Below, in pieces: positions 1 to 6,432 of a DNA stretch of 64,000 nucleotides. The notes beneath the pieces were generated by a model that searched no databases, was not told the origin of the DNA, and saw only the letters and a list, made by a program, of their open reading frames with translations. The stretch's first letter is position 1; each line of letters starts with the position of its first letter. Position numbers and translations under genes: made by a program. The stretch is from Chromobacterium sp. IIBBL 290-4 (GTDB lineage Bacteria > Pseudomonadota > Gammaproteobacteria > Burkholderiales > Chromobacteriaceae): the NCBI RefSeq assembly GCF_024207115.1, contig NZ_CP100128.1:1984001-2048000 (forward strand). The letters run 5' to 3'.

Positions 1-453
1 GAAGCCTATTCCCTGAGACAGCAGCGCTAAAGCCAGCCAACTGGTGACTAGAGCAGGTATATCGTTGATCTGTATTGGCTCTCCTATTAACCACAGCCCT
101 GTCATCAGTACAACAAAGCATCCTCCTTGTACGAGACACTCCAATAAGGACCGGGCCAGAACGGCATCTACAGGATGAACAGGGCGATAGCTGAGCAAGC
201 CTCGGTTGGCTTCTATGGCGTTGAGGGAGCGTGTTGCGATATTGGAAAAAAGACTATAGGGAACGATGCCGCATACAAAGAACACAGGAAAGGAAATATC
301 TGGCATCGAGCGATGCATCAGGTAGCCAATTAGCGCTAGCATTACGGCCATCTGCAGCACTGGTTCAAGAAGGGCCCACAGATATCCTAGGCGGTATTCG
401 CCAAATCGGGTTTTCAGTTCACGCAGGAATAGTGCATGAACTGAGCGGGTCAT
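1..453 (-). CDS. Capsule/polysaccharide ABC-2 export permease (5' part only)
   Basis: The reverse strand encodes about 151 residues that run off the left edge of the window. The N-terminus reads LFLRELKTRFGEYRLGY followed by LWALLEP, the hallmark start of KpsM/CtrC/BexB-type permeases that move capsular polysaccharide across the inner membrane with an ATPase partner. At least three hydrophobic segments follow. The ATG at 453 is chosen because AAAAGG lies ten bases upstream; an in-frame ATG at 474 has a poorer ribosome site. No gene precedes it on this strand, so it may open an export operon continuing leftwards. The exported polymer cannot be told from this fragment. Confidence 0.85.
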   Translation of the reverse strand, partial: MTRSVHALFLRELKTRFGEYRLGYLWALLEPVLQMAVMLALIGYLMHRSMPDISFPVFFVCGIVPYSLFSNIATRSLNAIEANRGLLSYRPVHPVDAVLARSLLECLVQGGCFVVLMTGLWLIGEPIQINDIPALVTSWLALALLSQGIGF

Positions 454-488
454 GATTGGCAAGCCTTTTGACATGTGAAATATCTTTA

Positions 489-513
489 AAAATCAAGAAA
501 GTTTCTTGATTTT
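489..513. promoter_or_regulatory. Perfect 12-bp-arm palindrome upstream of the capsule permease
   Basis: Arms AAAATCAAGAAA and TTTCTTGATTTT flank a single G. It lies 36 bases before the permease start codon in AT-rich intergenic DNA (454-733), so it looks like an operator for a dimeric regulator. A second, shorter palindrome, GAAAGTACTTTC, lies at 658-669. No protein can be assigned to either. Confidence 0.5.
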
Positions 514-733
514 GTTGCTAAGTGTTGGTGTTTTTTCAAAAAATGTTAAGGATTGTATACTAATGACGGTGGAAATTCAAAGGTAGTAATGAATGGCTAA
601 TGTATTATCTAATTTGCAACATCTATAACCAATTGATTTTATTTGATATATTTTTGTGAAAGTACTTTCGCTGCATATGCCATGCATGAGCGTTACAATG
701 CTTCTTTTCTGTATTGTTTAATGAGCCTAACTC

Positions 734-1324
734 TTGTTTGAGCTGAATTCACATCAGCGGCCTTTGCCGCATCTCCCTGGCAGCGCCTTGCGCCACAAGG
801 CTTTGGGACGGTTGCGCCGTGGCGGCGTGATCGCCTATTCCACCGAGTCCTGCTTCGGACTGGGCTGCAATCCTTTGGATGTTCGCGCCATCAAGCGGGT
901 GCTGGCGATCAAGGCCAGACCTAATCACAAGGGCTTGATCGTCATCGCGGCGGACTTCGAGCAGATCCGCCATCTGGTCAAGCCGCTGACGGCGGCGCAA
1001 CGCGCGGAACTGTCTCGCTATTGGCCTGGTCCATATACCTTTCTGCTGCCGGCGTCGCGGCGGGTGCCGCCGGCATTGCGCGGCCGGCACCACAAGATCG
1101 CCGTGCGCGTGACGGCGCATGGCGAGGCGGCGGCCTTGTGCCGGGCGCTGGGGACGGCCTTGGTGTCGACCTCGGCCAATCGGGCGGGGCAGAAATCGCT
1201 GAAGACGGCGCGGGAGTGCCGCAAAGCGTTTAAAGATAAGGTGTTGACTTTGCCCGGCCGGATAGGAAAACGGCGCAAACCATCCACCATCATCGATCTG
1301 GAGAGCGGCCGCGTGTTACGCTAG
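734..1324 (+). CDS. tsaC: Threonylcarbamoyl-AMP synthase TsaC (short YrdC type)
   Basis: This 196-residue protein is a single YrdC domain. It makes L-threonylcarbamoyl-AMP from threonine, bicarbonate and ATP, the first step of t6A37 tRNA modification in the cytoplasm. Visible family features are GGVIAYSTESCFGLGC near the N-terminus, a KARPNHKGLIVIA stretch, WPGPYTFLLPA, and the nucleotide-site LVSTSANRAG. There is no C-terminal Sua5 domain, so it is the short TsaC form. The frame opens only after a stop at 728-730, so the TTG at 734 is the most upstream start; no ATG and no strong ribosome site is visible. tolQ follows 25 bases downstream. Confidence 0.88.
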   Translation: MFELNSHQRPLPHLPGSALRHKALGRLRRGGVIAYSTESCFGLGCNPLDVRAIKRVLAIKARPNHKGLIVIAADFEQIRHLVKPLTAAQRAELSRYWPGPYTFLLPASRRVPPALRGRHHKIAVRVTAHGEAAALCRALGTALVSTSANRAGQKSLKTARECRKAFKDKVLTLPGRIGKRRKPSTIIDLESGRVLR

Positions 1325-1349
1325 GCCAATGTGAACCGAGGATAATGTT

Positions 1350-2018
1350 GTGCAACAGATTTCGTTTATCAGCCTGATCATGAATGCCAGCCTGATGGTG
1401 CAGCTGGTGATGGCGGGCCTGGCCCTGACCTCCTTGCTGTCCTGGGCGCTGATCTTCAACAAGATCGCCGTATTGAGCTCGGCCAAGCGCCACAGCGAAG
1501 AGTTCGAGCGCAATTTCTGGAGCGGGGCGGATCTGAACCGCCTGTATGAAGATGTCAGCCGCCGCAGCGACTCGGTGGGCATGGAGCGCATCTTTCAATC
1601 CGGTTTCGCCGAATTCTTGAAGCTGCGCGGTCGCAGCGGAGCTGAGCTGTCGGACATCATGGATGGCTCTCGCCGCGCCATGCGAGCGGCGGCGCAGCGC
1701 GAACTGGATACGTTGGACAGCCATACCTCTTTCCTGGCCACCGTGGGTTCGGTGAGCCCGTATGTCGGCTTGTTCGGCACGGTGTGGGGCATCATGCATG
1801 CCTTCATCGGCCTGGGCAATGCCGGCCAGGCCACGCTGAGCACGGTGGCGCCGGGCATCGCCGAAGCGCTGGTGGCTACAGCCATCGGCTTGTTCGCGGC
1901 GATTCCGGCGGTGGTGGCGTACAACCGCTTCGCTACCGATGTGGACCGCCTGGCCACCCGTTTCGACACCTATATGGAAGAGTTTTCCAACATCCTGCAG
2001 CGCTTGGCAACGCGTTAA
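1350..2018 (+). CDS. tolQ: TolQ proton-channel protein
   Basis: This 222-residue inner-membrane protein belongs to the MotA/TolQ/ExbB family. TolQ with TolR forms the proton-driven motor that energises TolA and the Tol-Pal envelope system. The match to TolQ rather than ExbB is strong: FWSGADLNRLY, then VGSVSPYVGLFGTVWGIMHA and APGIAEALVATAIGLFAAIP, which contain the second and third membrane helices. The start is GTG at 1350 with GAGG about nine bases upstream. No tolR, tolA, tolB or pal follows; a terminator and a convergent gene come next, so partners must be elsewhere or this copy has another partner. Confidence 0.87.
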   Translation: MQQISFISLIMNASLMVQLVMAGLALTSLLSWALIFNKIAVLSSAKRHSEEFERNFWSGADLNRLYEDVSRRSDSVGMERIFQSGFAEFLKLRGRSGAELSDIMDGSRRAMRAAAQRELDTLDSHTSFLATVGSVSPYVGLFGTVWGIMHAFIGLGNAGQATLSTVAPGIAEALVATAIGLFAAIPAVVAYNRFATDVDRLATRFDTYMEEFSNILQRLATR

Positions 2019-2096
2019 GCCGCTGCGCTTCGATCCGCGCGTTTCCGTCCCGTCCTCACGCAGCGCCTGGATGAATTGGATCGCGGTTCGAATGAT

Positions 2097-2138
2097 AAAG
2101 CCCACGCCCTCGCGCAGCCGCGCGGCGGCGTGGGCTTA
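2097..2138. terminator. Convergent terminator between tolQ and the LPMO gene
   Basis: An 11-bp stem (2098-2108 with 2127-2137, core GCCCACGCC) sits between two converging genes. The T-rich side reads out best on the minus strand, ending the oxygenase transcript. Confidence 0.6.
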
Positions 2139-2147
2139 GTCTTGCCG

Positions 2148-3122
2148 TCAATCCGGCAGTTTTCTATCCAGGCTATAGCTATAGCCGGCATAGCCCTCGT
2201 TCAGATAAATGCGATTGTCGCGCGCGCTTGACTGCGCCTGCACTTCGGCTTGGCGGCCTTGTTGCTTCAGCGCGCCGATGCGGAGGATGCGGGAAGCCTG
2301 GTTCACCTTCTGCGCCAGTAAATATGGCCAGTTGCCGGCCTGGCCGCTGTCGCGGTCCAGCGTGACGGTGTGGCTTTCCGCGTCGTGGCCCTGGGCGTCG
2401 AATACTCGCAAGGTGACGCGGCTGCCGGCGGGGAGGGCGCGGCTGGCGGCTATCTGGCCGATTTCCTTCCACGGGTTGGCCAGCGGCGGCTGCGAGGTAT
2501 TGCCGTCGAACACCACATCCGAGCATGAGTAGAACGCCTCCTCGCTGTCTGAGCGTTTCCATACGTTGTAGATGATGTGCGGGCCGGTTTTGCCGGGGGG
2601 CAGTTTCAGCGTCATGTGATAGCGCTTGTTGGCGTCCTGCGGCGGGTTGCCGTTGATGGCGCCGAACAATTCCAGATCGGACCATTTGAGCGGCTGCGCC
2701 GGATTCCAGCCGTTCTTGGTGATGTAAAAGCGGAAATACTTGGTGGCGTGCGGCGCGGTGGCGCGGTAGATGAACTCGAAATTGCCATTGGCGTCCGGCA
2801 CCATACGGCTGGATTTCCAGTCCTGGCGCGGCAGGTTGAAAGAGCGGAAGGTGGATTGGCCGCCGCCGCACAGCTGGCCATCCGACACCACGGCCTGGTG
2901 CTTGTCGCCCGGCGGGTTTTGATTGATGCCGTTCCAGTTGTACATCCCCTCGGTGCCGTCCAGTTTTTGCACGGCTTGGCAGGCGGGCGTTTTCGGCTCT
3001 TCCGGGTCTTCCAGGAAGCAGCTGTATACCCGGTTGATCGGCACTTCCATCGTGCCGTGGGCCCATGCACCATGCGGCAAGGTCAACAGGACCAATAGCG
3101 GTCCACTCCAGCGTAATTTCAT
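2148..3122 (-). CDS. Secreted AA10 lytic polysaccharide monooxygenase (chitin-active type)
   Basis: This 324-residue protein has a signal peptide of 21 residues, so mature His1 (H22, HGTMEVP) becomes the first ligand of the copper histidine brace. The second ligand is H125 in PHATKYFRFYITK, and F197 in AFYSCSDVVF is the usual axial Phe. Such enzymes oxidatively cleave crystalline chitin or cellulose. After the catalytic domain, about residues 215-324 resemble the second module of Vibrio GbpA, with no carbohydrate-binding module behind it. It lies divergent from a GlcNAc catabolic operon, which favours chitin as substrate. Promoter elements probably lie in 3123-3509. Confidence 0.9.
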   Translation of the reverse strand: MKLRWSGPLLVLLTLPHGAWAHGTMEVPINRVYSCFLEDPEEPKTPACQAVQKLDGTEGMYNWNGINQNPPGDKHQAVVSDGQLCGGGQSTFRSFNLPRQDWKSSRMVPDANGNFEFIYRATAPHATKYFRFYITKNGWNPAQPLKWSDLELFGAINGNPPQDANKRYHMTLKLPPGKTGPHIIYNVWKRSDSEEAFYSCSDVVFDGNTSQPPLANPWKEIGQIAASRALPAGSRVTLRVFDAQGHDAESHTVTLDRDSGQAGNWPYLLAQKVNQASRILRIGALKQQGRQAEVQAQSSARDNRIYLNEGYAGYSYSLDRKLPD

Positions 3123-3509
3123 CGCGGTCTCCAGAATGGTTGTGAGCGAGCGGCGCAGCGTGTTGGCCTGTGTCCTCGCTTGTTGCGCGGCTGGCTGAGT
3201 GGCGAGGCTAATACCAGTCGCGGCAGGTTTGGGCTTGCATATCGGTTGATATGAAATGCCTGGTGCATTTTCAATTGACCTTATGGATAGGAGACATCGT
3301 CTTTTTGAGCAGAATCAACTGATTGTCGCTTTATTGCCATGCAGCAGTCGTAAAGTGGTTTGACTGAAAAAATGGTATTGACGTGGTATTAATGTGGTAT
3401 TACCTTTGCGGCAAATGAAGGCCGTTTTGCACCATTGTTGTGGAAAAGCGGATGCCGGCCATGACGGCCTGGGCTTACACTGCAATTTTCAGACCACTTG
3501 CAGACGACC
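3123..3509. other. Divergent control region between LPMO and the nag operon
   Basis: About 390 bases without a gene. The only clear structure is the set of three 7-base repeats at 3373-3401. The rest is unremarkable, with an AT-rich part around 3240-3340 that could hold the LPMO promoter. Confidence 0.6.
3373..3401 (+). promoter_or_regulatory. Three tandem TGGTATT repeats, probable GlcNAc regulator operator
   Basis: TGGTATT occurs at 3373, 3384 and 3395, an exact 11-bp period, so all copies face one side of the helix. The last copy is part of the palindrome GGTATTACC. A -35-like TTGACG overlaps at 3378-3383. TGGTAT-type half-sites are known for GntR/UTRA GlcNAc regulators of the YvoA/NagR kind, and the regulator gene starts 109 bases downstream. 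Autoregulation is inferred. Confidence 0.6.
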
Positions 3510-4244
3510 ATGGAAAACCGCTGGCAAGCATTGAAACCGGATGAAAACCTGAGCACGCCGCTGTATTTGCAGCTGTCGCGGAAATTGGCCGACGCCATCA
3601 ACGCCGGCTGGTGGCAGGCTGATGAGGCGCTGCCCTCGGAGCGGACGTTTTCGGAAGAGCTGGGCATTTCGCGGGTGACCGCGCGCAAGGCGATGGATGT
3701 GTTGCTGGAGCAGGGCCTGATTCGCAGGCGGCAGGGTTCCGGCACTTTCATCACCCCCAGGCTGGAGCAGCCGCTGTCCCGGCTGACCGGTTTTACCGAG
3801 CAGTTGAGATTGAGAGGTTTCGTGCCTTCTTCGGTGTGGCTGGAGCGCGGCGTGTTTCCGCCCAGCAATGAGGAGGTGATCAAACTGGGGCTGTCGCCGA
3901 CTTCGATGGTGGCGCGGCTCAAGCGCCAGCGCCTGGCGGACGGCGTGGTGATGGCGATTGAAATGAGTACTTTGCCGGTCGCGTATTTAGCCGACCCGCA
4001 AGCGGTGGGCACTTCGCTGTACGCCCATCTGGACGCGACAGGACATTCGGTGGTGCGGGCCTTGCAGCATATCCGGGCGGTGAACGCCTCGGGCGATGTG
4101 GCCACGCTGGCGGGCATACGCCCCGGCGAGGCGATGCTGCTGATCACCCGGATCGGCTTCAACGCCGACAATGTGGCGATCGAGCTGACCGACACCTACT
4201 GCCGCAACGATTACTACGACTTTGTTGCTGAACTGAAACGATGA
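3510..4244 (+). CDS. GntR/UTRA-family regulator of amino-sugar genes (NagQ/NagR-like)
   Basis: This 244-residue cytoplasmic repressor-type protein has an N-terminal winged helix (about residues 14-80, with LPSERTFSEELGISRVTARKA) and a C-terminal UTRA ligand domain starting near LSRLTGFTEQLRLRG. Relatives sense GlcN6P or GlcNAc6P. The ATG at 3510 is preferred; an in-frame TTG at 3498 would add four residues. The stop overlaps the nagA start as ATGA, so it is translationally coupled to the operon it probably controls, and operator-like repeats lie just upstream. Confidence 0.85.
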   Translation: MENRWQALKPDENLSTPLYLQLSRKLADAINAGWWQADEALPSERTFSEELGISRVTARKAMDVLLEQGLIRRRQGSGTFITPRLEQPLSRLTGFTEQLRLRGFVPSSVWLERGVFPPSNEEVIKLGLSPTSMVARLKRQRLADGVVMAIEMSTLPVAYLADPQAVGTSLYAHLDATGHSVVRALQHIRAVNASGDVATLAGIRPGEAMLLITRIGFNADNVAIELTDTYCRNDYYDFVAELKR

Positions 4245-5362
4245 CTCAAACTCAGACCTTGCAGGGCCGCATTCTCACCGCCTCCGGCTGGATGGACGGC
4301 ACGGTACGCCTGGCCGAAGATGGCCGCATCGCTGCGATCGACGCCAGGCTGGCTTCCGGCCGGCAGGCCGAGCGCTATATTCTGCCTGGCTTCATCGATC
4401 TGCACGTCCATGGCGGCGGCGGCGTGGACATCATGGAGGGCGGCAACGCCATCTCCCATGTGTCCCGTCTGCATGCCCGTTTCGGCACTACCTCTTTGCT
4501 CGCCACCACCATGACCGCGCCGCCGGAGGAAATCTCCCGCGTGCTGGCCGATCTGGGCCGCGGCTGCAAGGAACGGGCGCCGGGCGGCAGCCGCGTGCTG
4601 GGCGTGCACCTGGAAGGTCCCTATATCAATCCGGGCAAGCTGGGCGCCCAGCCGGACGACGCCTGCGCGGCGGCGATGAGCCAGATCGACGCCTATCGCG
4701 CGCTGGCGCCGATTTCGCTGATCACGCTGGCGCCGGAAATCCCCGGCCATTTCGACATCATCCGCACCCTGAGCGAACAGAACGTCCGGGTGCAGATGGG
4801 CCATACCCTGGGCAGCTATGAGCAGGCCGTGGCCGCGCTGGAGCAGGGCGCGTCCGGCTTCACCCATCTCTTCAACGCCATGACCGGCCTGCATCATCGC
4901 GAGCCGGGCGTGGTGGGCGCGGCGCTGGCGCATGCCGAGTACGCCGAGCTGATTCCCGATTTGCTGCACGTCCATCCGGGCGCCATCCGCACCGCCTTGC
5001 GCGCCATTCCGCGCCTGTATTGCGTCACCGATTCCACCGCCGCCGCCGGCATGCCGGACGGCGAATACAAGCTGGGTTCGCATACGGTGAGCAAATGCAT
5101 GGGCGGCGTGCGGCTGGCGGACGGCACGCTGGCGGGCAGCACCCTGACCATGGATCAGGCGCTGCGCAACCTGGTGTCCATCGGCCTGTCCTTGGCCGAC
5201 GCCTCCAATCGCCTGTCGCTGTATCCGGCCGACTATCTGGGCCAGGCCGACCGCGGCCGGCTGGCACCGGGCGCCTGGGGCGACATCGTGGTGATGGACG
5301 CGGATCTGAATTTGCAGCACGTCTTTGTAGAGGGAGAAGAGATTGGCCTCGTTGATGCTTGA
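4241..5362 (+). CDS. nagA: N-acetylglucosamine-6-phosphate deacetylase NagA
   Basis: This 373-residue amidohydrolase converts GlcNAc6P to GlcN6P plus acetate in the cytoplasm. The metal-site motif LPGFIDLHVHGGGG (H55, H57) is near the N-terminus, followed by GVHLEGPYINPGKLGA, the QMGHT and GFTHLFNAMTG histidines, and the catalytic aspartate in VTDSTAAAGMPDG. Length is typical. It overlaps the regulator by four bases and the deaminase gene by 20, so the three are one transcription unit. Confidence 0.95.
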   Translation: MTQTQTLQGRILTASGWMDGTVRLAEDGRIAAIDARLASGRQAERYILPGFIDLHVHGGGGVDIMEGGNAISHVSRLHARFGTTSLLATTMTAPPEEISRVLADLGRGCKERAPGGSRVLGVHLEGPYINPGKLGAQPDDACAAAMSQIDAYRALAPISLITLAPEIPGHFDIIRTLSEQNVRVQMGHTLGSYEQAVAALEQGASGFTHLFNAMTGLHHREPGVVGAALAHAEYAELIPDLLHVHPGAIRTALRAIPRLYCVTDSTAAAGMPDGEYKLGSHTVSKCMGGVRLADGTLAGSTLTMDQALRNLVSIGLSLADASNRLSLYPADYLGQADRGRLAPGAWGDIVVMDADLNLQHVFVEGEEIGLVDA

Positions 5363-6365
5363 AGAAGCGCTGTACGCCGCCGAGGCGGTGTCCGCTCAAC
5401 ATATGTACGCCGATGAAGGCTTGGCCGCGCTGGGGCGCGAACTGGCCCGCATCAGCCCGCGCCTGGCGCTGACCGTGGCGCGCGGCAGTTCCGACCACGC
5501 CGCCAGCTATTTCGCCTATCTGGTGATGCAGCGTCTGGGCATTCCGGTGGTGTCGCTGCCGATGTCCATCCTGACGCTGCACCAATCGCCGCTGGCGGTG
5601 GAAGGCCAGCTGGCCGTCGCCGTGTCGCAGTCCGGCCAGAGCCCGGACCTGGTGGACACCGTCAAGGCGCTGTCCGCGGCCGGCGCCCACACTGTGTCGC
5701 TGGTCAACAAGCAGCAGTCGCCGCTGGCCGAAGCCAGCGATTGGGCGGTGCCGCTGTGCGCCGGCGAGGAAAAGAGCGTCGCCGCCACCAAGAGCTACAT
5801 CACCGCGCTGTCCGCCGTCGCCCGTCTGGTGGCGCACTGGCAGGCCGACGACAAGCTGCTGGCCGCGCTGGAAGATCTGCCGCAGCGCCTGACCGAGGCC
5901 GCCGCCCAGGACTGGTCCGCCGCCATCGAAGTGCTGCAGCCGGCCGAGCGCATCATGGTGGTGGGGCGCGGCCTGGGTTTCGCCGTGGCGCTGGAAGCCG
6001 CGTTGAAATTCAAGGAAACCTGCGCCATCCAGGCCGAAGCCTTCTCCGGCGCGGAAATCAAGCATGGCCCGATGGCGCTGATCGACGACGGCTATCCGCT
6101 GCTGATCTTCGCGCCGCGCGGCCCGGAACAGCAAGGCCTGATCGACCTGGCCGCCGAAATGCGCGGCCGCGGCGCCCGCGTGCTGCTGGCTGCGCCGGCT
6201 AATGTCGATAGCCGCGACCTGACGCTGGCGGTGGCCGACGACGAAGCGCTGGACCCGCTGTTGGCGATCCAGAGCTTCTACCTGATGGCCGCCCGCCTGT
6301 CCGAAGCCCGTGGTTTGAATCCCGACGTGCCGCGCCACCTGTCCAAGGTGACCTGCACCCGCTGA
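5343..6365 (+). CDS. nagB-II: Glucosamine-6-phosphate deaminase, SIS type (NagB-II)
   Basis: This 340-residue protein has two SIS sugar-isomerase domains, like the isomerase half of GlmS but without the glutaminase domain. ARGSSDHAASYFAYL and VSQSGQSPDLVDT mark the first domain, and GRGLGFAVALEAALKFKE with EAFSGAEIKHGPMA the second. In a nag operon this architecture is the type II GlcN6P deaminase, which makes fructose-6-phosphate and ammonia. The TTG at 5343 is preferred because GGGAG sits six to seven bases upstream; an ATG at 5355 is the alternative. The role as deaminase is inferred from family and context. Confidence 0.88.
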   Translation: MASLMLEEALYAAEAVSAQHMYADEGLAALGRELARISPRLALTVARGSSDHAASYFAYLVMQRLGIPVVSLPMSILTLHQSPLAVEGQLAVAVSQSGQSPDLVDTVKALSAAGAHTVSLVNKQQSPLAEASDWAVPLCAGEEKSVAATKSYITALSAVARLVAHWQADDKLLAALEDLPQRLTEAAAQDWSAAIEVLQPAERIMVVGRGLGFAVALEAALKFKETCAIQAEAFSGAEIKHGPMALIDDGYPLLIFAPRGPEQQGLIDLAAEMRGRGARVLLAAPANVDSRDLTLAVADDEALDPLLAIQSFYLMAARLSEARGLNPDVPRHLSKVTCTR

Positions 6366-6432
6366 TGAAGCGGCGCCGGCGTCGCTCTGGGGCGGCGCCG
6401 TACAAATACGATTTGAAGAATAAGGAATATCG

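Noticed and set aside
231..455. 74-codon plus-strand open frame
   Set aside because: It lies opposite the capsule permease, whose motifs are clear.
2019..2096. Remnant of tolR after tolQ
   Set aside because: None of the three frames shows the TolR start or membrane helix.
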